A DNA stretch of 36,884 nucleotides from Alphaproteobacteria bacterium (GTDB taxonomy: Bacteria > Pseudomonadota > Alphaproteobacteria > Micavibrionales > Micavibrionaceae), in assembly GCA_030426925.1 (NCBI GenBank), contig JAUHXT010000014.1:1-36884 (forward strand), written 5' to 3'. Of this stretch, positions 24,292 through 33,146 are shown piece by piece; the first letter of the stretch is position 1, and each line of letters begins with the position of its first letter. The position numbers and the translations under genes were made by a program. The notes beneath the pieces are model-generated. The model made no database searches. It saw only the letters and a program-made list of their open reading frames with translations, and was not told the origin of the DNA.

Positions 24292-25851
24292 TTATTGGAA
24301 GGCGATACCCAGTCCCAAAGCATCAATTCCAAGTGTAATCTGAACCGCCTCCAGCATCGGGCCCAGGTTAATGGCGATCGCGCCGCCAAGAATATGTGTG
24401 ATCCCGGCCATTGAGCTGGCTTGAGAATTACCTTCCGCAACGCCTCTGATAATGAAGAGACCGCGAATAAAGCTGATCCAGCCAACAACCGCAACAAATG
24501 CCGTGATTGCGTTAATAACCGCGTTTGCGTGTGCAATTTCTGCACCCGTCATCCCGGCCGTGTAAACCAGTGCACCTTCGTTTTGTCCTTCCTGTCCGTT
24601 GAACATGGAGAAGGATGTAGCGCCAATCATTGAGTCTACGGATAACAATGCACCGGCAACCAGGAATGTCATAACTGTACCGATACCTGTCGGGCCTTTC
24701 GGGCCGTCTTGTTCGGATTTAAGCAGTCGTGAAATACCGACCATGACCAGAAGGATACCGCCAAGGTAACAAAAAGCTGAGAACGCCATCTGCATTGGGG
24801 TCCAGATATCCCGCATCAAGGCGACAAGCATAGCATCCAGTCCGCCGCCGACCGCGCCTTGACCGTTAAAGTCGGAACCGTCGAATCCGGGGATGCCGAT
24901 TGCCACTGTATTAAAGACCACTTCCATAACCATCGGCAGGGCAAAGAACGCACCACCTGCCAGAAACCGTTTCATCGGATCCCATATCTCTACCTGTGTT
25001 GGTTGTTCGACATGCATTCTCAGTCTCATAATACCCCAGAAGCCCAGGATAATACCCATCAGGTAAGAAATACCGGAAAACAGGAACGGAACCAGCTGGT
25101 TGGAATAAACCGTGTTACAAATCACATCGCCCAGTCCGCCTGCGCCACAGCCGCCACTAAGGCCGAACAGGCCGAAAAGATCTCCAAAAACACCGCCCAG
25201 GTTATTGGCAAGATCGCGAATTAGGCCATCAAGCGCTGCATTTCCTGTTGTAAGGTTTCGAAGCAAACCGCGCCCGCCGCCAGTCAGGATGTCTCCAATA
25301 TTGTCGCCTCGTATAGCGCCTTGTAAAGCATCATTCAAAGCCTGGTTGTTCGTCGTAATACCGCCAAAGAAATCAACAGCCGCACCGGCCGCTGCGTCGC
25401 CCAGATCTTGCCCATTCAGTACGCCGCCCAGAATATCTGCGCCGGCGCCCAGAATATCAACTGACCCGTTTGCTACTGTAATAGGCCCGCCGCCAAGAAG
25501 GTCGCCAAGAATAGGTACATTGGCCGCACCGCCAAGAAGGCCGCCTACATCAAGGCCGCCCTCACCGTTGCCCAGTCCGACCGCGCCGAAAACACCGTCT
25601 ACTGCACCATTGAATACGTTAACACCGCTGTCAATGGCACCGCCTACACCGCCTAAAAGGCCACCGTTACCAAGAAGGCCGCCATTAAATACACTACCGC
25701 CGCCTTCATTGCCGCCGCCGAAGAGGCCGCCAGCAAATCCGGGTGAGCCGCCGCCGCCGAAGAACCCGCCAAGTGCGTAAGATTGCTTAACAGGCGTACC
25801 GACAGATAGCGCCAAAAGCATTAAAAGTGTTAGAATTCTCTGTAAGTTCAT
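24292..25851 (-). CDS. IcmD-IcmC (DotP-DotE/TraQ-like) fusion with glycine-rich leader
   Basis: 519 residues. A signal peptide (about 1-26) is followed by a glycine-rich low-complexity region to about residue 240 with Leu-Leu-Gly-Gly repeats. At about 253-325 comes an IcmD/DotP-like domain whose core (YLMGIILGFWGI, then HVEQPTQ, then AGGAFFALPMVMEVVFNTV) aligns with the separate IcmD at 17887. From about 340 to the end lies a second hydrophobic domain with four or so membrane segments (YLGGILLVMVGISRLLKSEQDGP, then ITHILGGAIAINLGP), the pattern of IcmC/DotE and DotV. The protein therefore seems to supply the icmC function missing from the main cluster, joined to a spare icmD. The start has AGGGTGA four bases upstream. 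It is monocistronic, with its own terminator. Confidence 0.8.
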   Translation of the reverse strand: MNLQRILTLLMLLALSVGTPVKQSYALGGFFGGGGSPGFAGGLFGGGNEGGGSVFNGGLLGNGGLLGGVGGAIDSGVNVFNGAVDGVFGAVGLGNGEGGLDVGGLLGGAANVPILGDLLGGGPITVANGSVDILGAGADILGGVLNGQDLGDAAAGAAVDFFGGITTNNQALNDALQGAIRGDNIGDILTGGGRGLLRNLTTGNAALDGLIRDLANNLGGVFGDLFGLFGLSGGCGAGGLGDVICNTVYSNQLVPFLFSGISYLMGIILGFWGIMRLRMHVEQPTQVEIWDPMKRFLAGGAFFALPMVMEVVFNTVAIGIPGFDGSDFNGQGAVGGGLDAMLVALMRDIWTPMQMAFSAFCYLGGILLVMVGISRLLKSEQDGPKGPTGIGTVMTFLVAGALLSVDSMIGATSFSMFNGQEGQNEGALVYTAGMTGAEIAHANAVINAITAFVAVVGWISFIRGLFIIRGVAEGNSQASSMAGITHILGGAIAINLGPMLEAVQITLGIDALGLGIAFQ

Positions 25852-26026
25852 AAATCACCCTGAAAAATAATTCTTATTAACTTAAGTATATCACCGGGCG
25901 GTGGCGTAAGAAAAATTTGCCAAAAATCTTATGGAATCGGCGTCAAAAAAGATAGATTTTATGTAATAAAATCAAATAGATAGTATTTTTGTTAAAGTGA
26001 TTGCCCCCGAAATCGCCTATTCACGA

Positions 26027-26647
26027 TCAGGAAACGGGCGCATCCACTTTCACAGGCAGGTCGGCTGCAATTGGCTCATCATCCAGCATTTCGATCATGC
26101 CGCCGGGCTGAACCGCGAAATTCGCGATAAACAAGGCGTTGGAATAATAAACCACTGCATCGCAAAGGAAGTGACCCTGCTCGTTCTTGCCCTCATAAGA
26201 GGCCGGACGAACAGTATTTTCAATGACCATTTTAGTCTTGTCGTCCACGTCTTTGGGAACATACGGGTCGTCCATACTTTCTGAAATCAGGAACGGGCCT
26301 TCTTCTCCACGTACGAAGAAACAGAAAAAGCGTAAATATTCCAGTACGTTATCGTCTGTGATGCGGATTGGGGCCTTGGCATTGACCTCGTGAATCGGCG
26401 GGGAAGTACCGTTCAGCCAGTACAGATTGCCCTGATCCGTCAGGTAATAGATAAAGAGATTTTTCGGCGTCCAGGCCGGGTCTTTGACGCGAATAAGGGC
26501 AACCTGCTCATAAAATGGCAGCGGACACCAATGAACGGAGGTGGTTTCCGGATTAACCCTGTATTTGTCCCCGATCGGGTTTATCTGTTCCAGAAATCCG
26601 GCTAATTCATCGCCTGCAACCGGATTCCAGCGGTCGTCAACGTACAT
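26027..26647 (-). CDS. conserved-looking protein of unknown function
   Basis: 206 residues, rich in Pro, Tyr, Phe and Trp, no signal peptide and no membrane segment, so probably cytoplasmic and globular. Visible stretches include VHWCPLPFYEQVALIRVKD, IYYLTDQGNLYWLNG, and FCFFVRGEEGPF. The ATG at 26647 has AAAGGG six bases upstream. It is transcribed away from rpmH and is separated by 175 bases from the fusion gene, which lies downstream in the same direction, so the two could be co-transcribed. I recognise no motif and assign no function. Confidence 0.75.
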   Translation of the reverse strand: MYVDDRWNPVAGDELAGFLEQINPIGDKYRVNPETTSVHWCPLPFYEQVALIRVKDPAWTPKNLFIYYLTDQGNLYWLNGTSPPIHEVNAKAPIRITDDNVLEYLRFFCFFVRGEEGPFLISESMDDPYVPKDVDDKTKMVIENTVRPASYEGKNEQGHFLCDAVVYYSNALFIANFAVQPGGMIEMLDDEPIAADLPVKVDAPVS

Positions 26648-26734
26648 GAAAGACCCTTTTCGCTTGTTAAACTATTGATTTATATTAACACCAGTGGCCT
26701 ATATTGCCAGACATCAATTAAATCGCAAGTAAAA

Positions 26735-26763
26735 TTGACAATATATGGACTATAGGCTATATC
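26735..26763 (+). promoter_or_regulatory. sigma-70 promoter of the rpmH operon
   Basis: TTGACA (26735-26740), a 17-base spacer and TATATC (26758-26763) form a near-consensus housekeeping promoter. The expected start is near 26770, giving a leader of about 39 bases that contains GGAG eight bases before the rpmH ATG. Confidence 0.8.
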
Positions 26764-26808
26764 ATCCCCGGAATTCAAAAAATTTAAAGCTTTTGAGCGG
26801 AGATAATA

Positions 26809-26943
26809 ATGAAAAGAACATTTCAACCTAGCAATCTGGTTCGCAAGCGCCGCCACGGCTTCCGTTCACGTATGGCCACGAAAAACGGCCGTCTGGTTCT
26901 GGCACGCCGCCGTGCAAAAGGCCGCAAGCGTCTGAGCGCCTAG
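26809..26943 (+). CDS. rpmH: 50S ribosomal protein L34
   Basis: 44 residues, the standard length. It starts [21 protein letters not shown] and ends in the basic KGRKRLSA tail, a textbook L34. It binds 23S rRNA in the large subunit. It is the first gene of the widely conserved rpmH-rnpA-yidD-yidC group, read from the promoter at 26735. Confidence 0.97.
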   Translation: MKRTFQPSNLVRKRRHGFRSRMATKNGRLVLARRRAKGRKRLSA

Positions 26944-26963
26944 TAACAGGCCCCCTGCCTGTG

Positions 26964-27347
26964 ATGAACAGCAACAAGAATATTGAATTAGACCGCTTGG
27001 TAAAGCGGTCTGATTTTTTATGGGTCCAGTCTAACGGTCGTAAATGGGTGTCAAAGGGGCTTATCCTTATGATCGCGCCAAATGATGGCCTGGGCACACG
27101 ATTTGGCATTACGGTGACCAAGCGCCTGTCCAAAAAAGCGGTGGACAGGAACCGGATGAAGCGCCGCTTGAGGGCTGTTGCGTCGGATATCCTTGGCGAA
27201 TATGGATCGGACAATGCCGATTATGTGCTGTTGGCCCGTTCTGAGACCGCTACCCGCCCTTATATGGATTTGCTGAACGATCTAAAATGGTGTCTGAAAA
27301 AGCTGGAAGGCAAGAAGAATGAAAACAATCCTGAAAGCGCTGATTAA
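26964..27347 (+). CDS. rnpA: ribonuclease P protein component
   Basis: 127 residues from the ATG at 26964 (a GTG at 26961 directly precedes it and could also be used). The conserved RNR motif is present (SKKAVDRNRMKRRLR, about residues 57-71), as is the N-terminal Arg-Leu-x-x-x-x-Asp-Phe segment. The protein helps the RNase P RNA bind precursor tRNA during 5' maturation. It lies 20 bases after rpmH and overlaps yidD by 29 bases. Confidence 0.96.
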   Translation: MNSNKNIELDRLVKRSDFLWVQSNGRKWVSKGLILMIAPNDGLGTRFGITVTKRLSKKAVDRNRMKRRLRAVASDILGEYGSDNADYVLLARSETATRPYMDLLNDLKWCLKKLEGKKNENNPESAD

Positions 27348-27531
27348 GCTGTATTCCGTCTGTATTTCTCCGCTGATGGGCCGGAACTGCCGTTTTGAGC
27401 CAACCTGTTCAGCATACATGGACGAAGCCATAGAAAAGCACGGTGCGGCCAAAGGCGTATTTTTGGGAACCAAACGCCTGTGCAAATGCCATCCGTACTA
27501 CAAAGGGAAATTTTACGATCCAGTGCCGTAA
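27319..27531 (+). CDS. yidD: membrane protein insertion efficiency factor YidD
   Basis: 70 residues with an N-terminal amphipathic helix, the family block CRFEPTCSAYM at about 25-35, and the C-terminal KRLCKCHPYYKGKFYDPVP. It is a small membrane-associated helper of YidC-mediated insertion. It overlaps rnpA and precedes yidC, the usual order. Confidence 0.96.
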   Translation: MKTILKALIKLYSVCISPLMGRNCRFEPTCSAYMDEAIEKHGAAKGVFLGTKRLCKCHPYYKGKFYDPVP

Positions 27532-27591
27532 GGGGCGTTGCGTCACCAGCCCCCTTCCGCTATAAACGGCCTACATTCAACAAAAGCTTAC

Positions 27592-29478
27592 ATGACCATG
27601 GAAAACCTGAACCAGAAAGCCCATCCGGACGATAACCGGAACCTCATAATTTTTGTGATTATCTCCCTTATCCTGTGGTTCGGGTATGACACTTATGTTT
27701 TGCAGCCGCGCATTCAGGCGCAAAAAGAAGCGCAGCTCGTGCAAATGGAACAACAGCGTGCGGAACTCGGCGTTTCCGAAGTGGTGGAAGAACGCCCGCG
27801 TGAAGAGGTTATTAGCGAAAGCACACGCATCGAACTGGATAACCAGGCGATTTTTGGCACAATTAATTTACAAGGTGCGCGCATTGACGATGTGTCCTTG
27901 CACAAATATTTTGTATCGCTGAAAAAGAAGACGGAAATTTCCGTCCTTTCTCCTGCCGGTACACCATACCCAAAATATGTTGAAACCGGCTGGGTCTCTG
28001 TCGACGATGATCTGGTTCTGCCGGACAAAGATACGCTGTGGTCCGTTTCCGGTAACAATAAACTGGAACAGGGAAAGCCCGTGACGTTGTATTGGGACAA
28101 CGGGCAGGGCGTCCGCTTCGAAAAAACTTTTTCACTTGATGACCGTTATGTTGTCACCGTCGAACAGCGTGTGATCAATAACCGTGAAGCCAGTGCCATT
28201 CTGTCTCCCTATGCACTGGTAAGCGAACATGGTCTGCCCGAAGACTTTACGGGCCGTTTCGTTGTCCATGAAGGACCGATCGGCTATATCGGTAAGGAGC
28301 TGGAAGAGCGTTCTTACAAAAAAATGCGCAAGGAGCCGCGTTTTAATGTCAAAGCAGATCAGGGGTGGATCGGCATAACGGAAAAATACTGGCTGACGGC
28401 CGTTTTGCCGGAACAGGGAAAAGAACTGACATACCGCTTTGCGTTTGCCCCCGCGCGTAACGATAAGGACAAAGACCGTTATCAGGTCGATGTGGTATCG
28501 GAATCACAGGCCGTAAAATCAGGAGAGACCTTCTCATCAACCACACATATTTTCGTTGGTGCGAAAGAAGTGCAGGCGCTGAATACATATAAGGACGAAC
28601 TTGGTATTCCGAACCTCGATCTCGCGGTTGATTTCGGCATGTTCTATTTCCTGACGGTTCCATTTTTCTGGGTATTGCATTTCTTCTATACACTGGTTGG
28701 CAATTTTGGCGTGGCGATTTTGATGATCACATTGTGCCTGCGTGTGCTGGTGTTCCCTCTGGCCAACACATCGTATAAATCTTTCGCAAAGCTGCGCAAG
28801 GTATCGCCGCAAATGTATGAACTGCGGATGAAGCATAAGGACGACAAGAAAAAACTGCAGGAAGAACTGGTCAAACTGTATGAAAAAGAAAAAGTAAATC
28901 CGGCTGCCGGTTGTTTGCCAATTCTAATTCAGATTCCGATTTTCTTTGCGCTGTTCAAGGTGCTGTCGATCAGTATTGAAATGCGGCACCAGCCGTTCGT
29001 TGGCTGGATTCAGGATTTGTCCGCGCCGGACCCGACCAGCCTGTTTAACGGTTTTGGTTTGATCCCGTGGGATCCGCCGCAATTCCTGATGATCGGTATC
29101 TGGCCGTGTCTGATGCTGTTGACGATGATATTCCAACGCAAAATGTCGCCGCCGCCGCAGGACAAAATGCAGGCGCAGATGATGACTGTCATGCCGTTCT
29201 TTATGACGCTGATTCTGGCGAAGTTTGCATCCGGCCTGGTGATTTACTGGACCTTCAGTAACCTTCTGTCCTGTATACAGCAGTACGTCATCATGAAAAA
29301 CATGGGCGTGGAACCGTATTTGTTCCGGAAGGACAAAGACCGCGAAAAAATGGAAGACGCGGTGGAAGAAGGCCCTGCCGTTCACCCCGGTGCGGAAATG
29401 ATTGAACACGATATGGAAGAAGCGGTTGAAAAAGTGATCTCTCCGCCCAAGCCGAAAAAAAGCAAAAAGAAAAAGTGA
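27592..29478 (+). CDS. yidC: membrane protein insertase YidC
   Basis: 628 residues from the ATG at 27592; a second ATG two codons later is possible, and neither has a clear ribosome-binding site. The first membrane segment lies at about residues 18-38, followed by the large periplasmic beta domain. The conserved C-terminal core of five membrane segments follows, containing the hallmark AGCLPILIQIPIFFALFKVL and a late Trp-Thr-Phe-Ser-Asn. The tail is Lys-rich (KPKKSKKKK), a feature that helps ribosome contact in some YidC proteins. It inserts membrane proteins alone or with SecYEG. Its stop overlaps the engB GTG start (GTGA). Confidence 0.97.
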   Translation: MTMENLNQKAHPDDNRNLIIFVIISLILWFGYDTYVLQPRIQAQKEAQLVQMEQQRAELGVSEVVEERPREEVISESTRIELDNQAIFGTINLQGARIDDVSLHKYFVSLKKKTEISVLSPAGTPYPKYVETGWVSVDDDLVLPDKDTLWSVSGNNKLEQGKPVTLYWDNGQGVRFEKTFSLDDRYVVTVEQRVINNREASAILSPYALVSEHGLPEDFTGRFVVHEGPIGYIGKELEERSYKKMRKEPRFNVKADQGWIGITEKYWLTAVLPEQGKELTYRFAFAPARNDKDKDRYQVDVVSESQAVKSGETFSSTTHIFVGAKEVQALNTYKDELGIPNLDLAVDFGMFYFLTVPFFWVLHFFYTLVGNFGVAILMITLCLRVLVFPLANTSYKSFAKLRKVSPQMYELRMKHKDDKKKLQEELVKLYEKEKVNPAAGCLPILIQIPIFFALFKVLSISIEMRHQPFVGWIQDLSAPDPTSLFNGFGLIPWDPPQFLMIGIWPCLMLLTMIFQRKMSPPPQDKMQAQMMTVMPFFMTLILAKFASGLVIYWTFSNLLSCIQQYVIMKNMGVEPYLFRKDKDREKMEDAVEEGPAVHPGAEMIEHDMEEAVEKVISPPKPKKSKKKK

Positions 29479-30098
29479 GCGCAGAGTTTTCAAATCAGCA
29501 GATAGAAGAGGCCCGTAAACTATTTGCGGGCCCCTGCGATTTCATGCTGGGTGTAGCGGGTCTGGAACAGCTTCCCAAAAGCAGCGCGCCGGAAGTCGCC
29601 TTTGCCGGCCGCTCGAATGTCGGTAAATCATCGCTTATCAACGCGCTGACCAATCGCGGCGATTTGGCCCGCACGTCCAACACGCCGGGCCGGACACAAC
29701 AGCTCAACTTTTTTAATCTTGGCGACGTTCTGCGGCTGGTTGACATGCCGGGCTATGGCTATGCCAAGGTTTCGAAAAAAGAACGCTCCGAATGGGAAAA
29801 CCTGATTTTCGATTATCTGCGCGGCCGTCCCAATTTGCGCTGCGTATTTGTTCTCGTTGATGCCCGCCATGGTTTAAAGGACAGCGACGAACGCCTGATG
29901 GCTATGCTCGACGAAGCTGCCGTGTCTTACCGGATTGTTTTGACCAAGGGTGATAAAAAGGCAAAGGGCGTTATGGATGCTGTGCAGGGCGCGTTAAAAA
30001 AACATCCTGCTGCCTTTCCGGATATTCATTTGACAAGCTCGATCAAACAAATCGGCATTCCAGAATTGCGCGCAAATATTCTCGCGTTATCGCGCTAG
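29475..30098 (+). CDS. engB: ribosome biogenesis GTPase EngB (YsxC/YihA)
   Basis: 207 residues from the GTG at 29475, which overlaps the yidC stop. GTPase motifs appear in order: G1 GRSNVGKSS (45-53), G2 TPGRTQ (70-75), G3 DMPGYGYAKV (90-99), G4 as TKGDK, and G5 near TSSIKQIG. It acts in late 50S subunit assembly. Its last 12 bases overlap the end of the convergent minus-strand gene. A following argB, common in alphaproteobacteria, is absent. Confidence 0.96.
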   Translation: MSAEFSNQQIEEARKLFAGPCDFMLGVAGLEQLPKSSAPEVAFAGRSNVGKSSLINALTNRGDLARTSNTPGRTQQLNFFNLGDVLRLVDMPGYGYAKVSKKERSEWENLIFDYLRGRPNLRCVFVLVDARHGLKDSDERLMAMLDEAAVSYRIVLTKGDKKAKGVMDAVQGALKKHPAAFPDIHLTSSIKQIGIPELRANILALSR

Positions 30099-30782
30099 CA
30101 AAATCGAATACATACCCATTCCGGACCCGCCAAATGTCTGTACGCATAACATCGGATATCCTTCACATCCCGGGCACAACGCAGCGGTTAAATCTGTATT
30201 GGTGCCGCTGTTGCGCATAAAGTCAGATAAATCTCCAGATGTCATCTGCGGCACTGTGCCGGAGCCGGTAATTTTCTCGTTTATTTTCGCGCACACGGTC
30301 GGATCAACGCTGTAAGCACTTAAAAGCAGATCGTTCTGGGTCGACGGGGTCCATTCCACGTTAATCGCGTTGGTGAAATGCCAACCTTCAAACGCGTTTC
30401 CGGCGTCAACAAACGGCAACTCTTCCTGCCCTTCGGGAATATACGTTAAACCGCCGCCCTGCGGGTGATAGATTTTATGTATGTGGGGCGGGGTGTTGTA
30501 TGGCGTACTGGACGGGTTCGCCAGGACAAACTGGTTGAAACTGGTGCCCGTCATCTCCATCTGGTCGATAACTCCCTTGGCTGCATTTGCGTATTCAATG
30601 AGTTGCAGCGCATAAAGCTCCGCTATCTCGTCATCAATATCCTGCGAATCTGCCTGTTCGGTTTGTCTGCTCATCGTAACGGTCAGGAACCCGATCAGGG
30701 CAATGCCGATCAACACGTAAATCATGGCGTTTCCGCTTTGATGGCGCTTGCTTTGTAAATTTTCAGAATTCGGTTTGCGCAT
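30087..30782 (-). CDS. pilin-like secreted/membrane protein, unknown function
   Basis: 231 residues. A short basic N-terminus ends in Gln-Ser-Gly, then NAMIYVLIGIALIGFLTVTMSRQ forms a single hydrophobic helix that leads straight into an amphipathic helix (about 45-70). This is the layout of type IV pilins and pseudopilins, although the usual Phe/Glu5 pair after the cleavage glycine is missing. The rest looks globular, with four cysteines, three of them in the C-terminal quarter. The start has AAGGAG ten bases upstream. It is divergent from rmuC and overlaps the end of engB by 12 bases. A link to the pilus genes at the left end of the window is possible but unproven. Confidence 0.7.
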   Translation of the reverse strand: MRKPNSENLQSKRHQSGNAMIYVLIGIALIGFLTVTMSRQTEQADSQDIDDEIAELYALQLIEYANAAKGVIDQMEMTGTSFNQFVLANPSSTPYNTPPHIHKIYHPQGGGLTYIPEGQEELPFVDAGNAFEGWHFTNAINVEWTPSTQNDLLLSAYSVDPTVCAKINEKITGSGTVPQMTSGDLSDFMRNSGTNTDLTAALCPGCEGYPMLCVQTFGGSGMGMYSILLAR

Positions 30783-30828
30783 AGGGGCGTTTCTCCTTTA
30801 TTCTATTAGCTTAACAGGAAGACGGGCT

Positions 30829-32031
30829 ATGTTAGAACAAATTTCAATTGATTTCTTCTCATTCGGCGCAGGCGGGGTCATCGGCCTTTTGGTCGGTGCG
30901 GTTATTGCCGCATGGATGTCTGCGTCTTTATCGAAAGAAAACGCCGCGCTGCAGGCAAAGATGGATGCGGAAAAAGCGGCCATGGACGAGCATTTCGCTG
31001 CGCTGGCCGGCAAGGTACTGGAAAACAATTCCAAAAACTTTCTCGATCTGGCGCAGGAAAGGCTGAAGGCAGCACAGGCCGAAGGCGCGCATGATCTCGA
31101 TAAACGCTCACAGGCAATTGAACAAATGGTCAAACCCGTACATGAACATCTGCAAAAACTGGGTGGTGCGGTTGAACAACTGCATGGAACGAAAAAGGCG
31201 ATACAGGATGATTTGCGCAATTTAAGCCGGGAAACTTCCAAACTGGTCGGTGCGCTGCGTAACCCGGCGGCGCAAGGAAAATGGGGTGAGTTTGTCCTCG
31301 AACGCTTGCTGGATAAAGCCAACCTGATAAAAGGTGTTCATTACAATACACAGACACAGACAGCCGAAGGCAAACGCCCGGATGTTGTTATTCATTTACA
31401 AGACGGTTTCCACATCGTGGTGGATGCAAAGGCGCCGATTAACGATTTTGTCGACCGCATGGATGACGACCTGACCGAAAGTGAAATGGCTGACCTGCGC
31501 ATGAATTTGTCGCGGCAGGTGCGCGGACACGTCCGAGCGCTGGGCGCAAGGGGCTATTGGGAGCAACTGGACTCGCCTGATTTCGTTGTGCTGTTCCTGC
31601 CGTCCGAACAAATGTTTTCCTACGCCATACAGGCCGATCCGTCATTGATCGATTTCGCTGCTGAAAACCAGGTGATCATTGCATCGCCAACGTTGATGTT
31701 GTCCCTGCTGCGGGTAGTGGGTTTAAGCTGGCGGCAGGTGGAACTGGCGAAAAATGCACAGGACATCGCCGCGCTGGGGTCCGAACTGTATGATCGTATC
31801 TTAACGTTCTCCGGACATATTGGCAGAGTGGGCAAGGGGATTGAATCCGCGCTGGCGGCCTATAATAAATCCATATCCTCGTTTGAAACGCGCGTGCTGG
31901 TGAGTGCACGGAAACTAAAGGATATGAAAGTCGCCATGACCGACAAGGATATTGAAAGCCCGGCACAAATTGAAACAACGGCGCGCTCAATATCCGGTGA
32001 AAACAATGATGACGATAAGAAGGTCGCATAG
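30829..32031 (+). CDS. rmuC: RmuC-family DNA recombination-limiting protein
   Basis: 400 residues from the ATG at 30829, preferred because it puts the N-terminal membrane segment (about 9-28) at the very start and has AGGA upstream. A long coiled coil (about 32-125) follows, then the RmuC nuclease-like core with GKWGEFVLERLL, PDVVIHL and the acidic VVDAKAPINDFV (about 207-218). RmuC restrains rearrangements between inverted repeats; its enzymatic activity is not established. It precedes def by one base and is in the same operon. Confidence 0.94.
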   Translation: MLEQISIDFFSFGAGGVIGLLVGAVIAAWMSASLSKENAALQAKMDAEKAAMDEHFAALAGKVLENNSKNFLDLAQERLKAAQAEGAHDLDKRSQAIEQMVKPVHEHLQKLGGAVEQLHGTKKAIQDDLRNLSRETSKLVGALRNPAAQGKWGEFVLERLLDKANLIKGVHYNTQTQTAEGKRPDVVIHLQDGFHIVVDAKAPINDFVDRMDDDLTESEMADLRMNLSRQVRGHVRALGARGYWEQLDSPDFVVLFLPSEQMFSYAIQADPSLIDFAAENQVIIASPTLMLSLLRVVGLSWRQVELAKNAQDIAALGSELYDRILTFSGHIGRVGKGIESALAAYNKSISSFETRVLVSARKLKDMKVAMTDKDIESPAQIETTARSISGENNDDDKKVA

Positions 32032-32032
32032 C

Positions 32033-32563
32033 ATGAACAAAGAAATTTACGACATCATCATCGTTCCTGATCCTGTGCTGAAACAAAAGGCGCAGGAAGT
32101 GCAAACCGTTGACGATGCATTGCGCGCGCAAATGGACAGGATGCTGGAAACCATGTACGACGCACCCGGCATCGGCTTGGCCGCCAACCAGGTGAATCTG
32201 CTGAACCGTGTTTTGGTAATGGATTTTAGCCAGCGCGAAGATGAAGAAGCCTCCCGTGACCCGATTTACATGGTCAATCCGGAAATCATCTGGGAATCAG
32301 ATGAAATCAGCGAAATGGACGAAGGGTGCCTGTCCATCCCCGGCCAGTATGCAACCGTGGAACGTCCGGCGCAGGTGCGGGTTAAATACCTTGATTACGA
32401 TGGTAAAGCGCAGGAAGGCCTGTTCGAAGGATTGGGCTCTCACTGCGTCCAGCATGAAATAGACCATTTGAACGGCGTCTTGTTTGTTGATTACCTGTCA
32501 TCGCTGAAACGCAATATGATTTTGAAGAAAGTCCTGAAAGACCAGAAACTGAAGGCGCTCTAA
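32033..32563 (+). CDS. def: peptide deformylase
   Basis: 176 residues from the ATG at 32033. All three motifs are intact: GIGLAANQ (46-53), EGCLS with metal ligand Cys99 (97-101), and QHEIDH with His141, Glu142 and His145 (140-145). It removes the N-formyl group from nascent proteins, the partner reaction to fmt downstream. It is separated from fmt by a small unknown gene and about 130 bases of AT-rich DNA. Confidence 0.97.
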   Translation: MNKEIYDIIIVPDPVLKQKAQEVQTVDDALRAQMDRMLETMYDAPGIGLAANQVNLLNRVLVMDFSQREDEEASRDPIYMVNPEIIWESDEISEMDEGCLSIPGQYATVERPAQVRVKYLDYDGKAQEGLFEGLGSHCVQHEIDHLNGVLFVDYLSSLKRNMILKKVLKDQKLKAL

Positions 32564-32697
32564 GATTTTCGACAATTTCGCTGCACCGCGTCATATCTTT
32601 CATTTGCCAAATATTTCCCTATTCCCTACGCTCATATAACTTAACAACAATATAAATACATATTTTGTAATTTTTATCTGTGTGAGAGGGGAAGCCT

Positions 32698-33108
32698 ATG
32701 TCCGATAAACCTGTTTCCGGTGATGCCGAAATATTCCAGTTGTCTGAAATTCCGGATGCGTTCAAAGGATCAGCTGACTTTGCCGGACAGTGGATGACAG
32801 CCATATCATTAAGTCCGCCGATGCAAGTTGCTGCCGCAGTAGGAAAGTTTGGTGAAGAATACATGCGGGCTACAATGATGCCGGTAATCGCGCCCAATCA
32901 GACAAAACAGGCATGGCAAGACGCCTTAAGTGCATATGTAAGCATAGGTCAGGTTTGGGTCACGGCAGCAATGGGTACGATTCCTTCTACCAGTAAGGGG
33001 CCGGCGAGAATAATAGAAATGGGTGCCTACAAACGTGGGCCGTCCGGTGAAATAATGGCAAACCGTGGACATAGGCGGGGCGGTGGAGCCAGCGTAGCAA
33101 AAATGTAG
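32698..33108 (+). CDS. small protein of unknown function between def and fmt
   Basis: 136 residues, with a strong ribosome-binding site (GAGGGG, six bases before the ATG). It has no signal peptide. The middle is Ala/Met-rich and partly helical, and the C-terminus is basic and glycine-rich (Arg-Gly-His-Arg-Arg-Gly-Gly-Gly). It interrupts the usual def-fmt pair. The 134 bases upstream are AT-rich and may carry a separate promoter. I recognise no family; the good ribosome-binding site and the clean fit between neighbours support it being real. Confidence 0.65.
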   Translation: MSDKPVSGDAEIFQLSEIPDAFKGSADFAGQWMTAISLSPPMQVAAAVGKFGEEYMRATMMPVIAPNQTKQAWQDALSAYVSIGQVWVTAAMGTIPSTSKGPARIIEMGAYKRGPSGEIMANRGHRRGGGASVAKM

Positions 33109-33146
33109 TTGAAATATATAGCAATTCTCCGCTACCACTCGTCTGT

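Noticed and set aside
25112-25780. Long plus-strand frame of 222 codons, Pro/Arg-rich
   Set aside because: It is the antisense image of the glycine-rich region of the IcmD-IcmC fusion (GGN/GCN codons read as Pro/Arg). No ribosome-binding site or sensible protein composition.
25955-25973. Perfect inverted repeat GATTTTAT-GTA-ATAAAATC after the 26027 gene
   Set aside because: The stem is almost all A-T and the T run is not adjacent, so a rho-independent terminator is not convincing; it could be an operator, but nothing else supports this.
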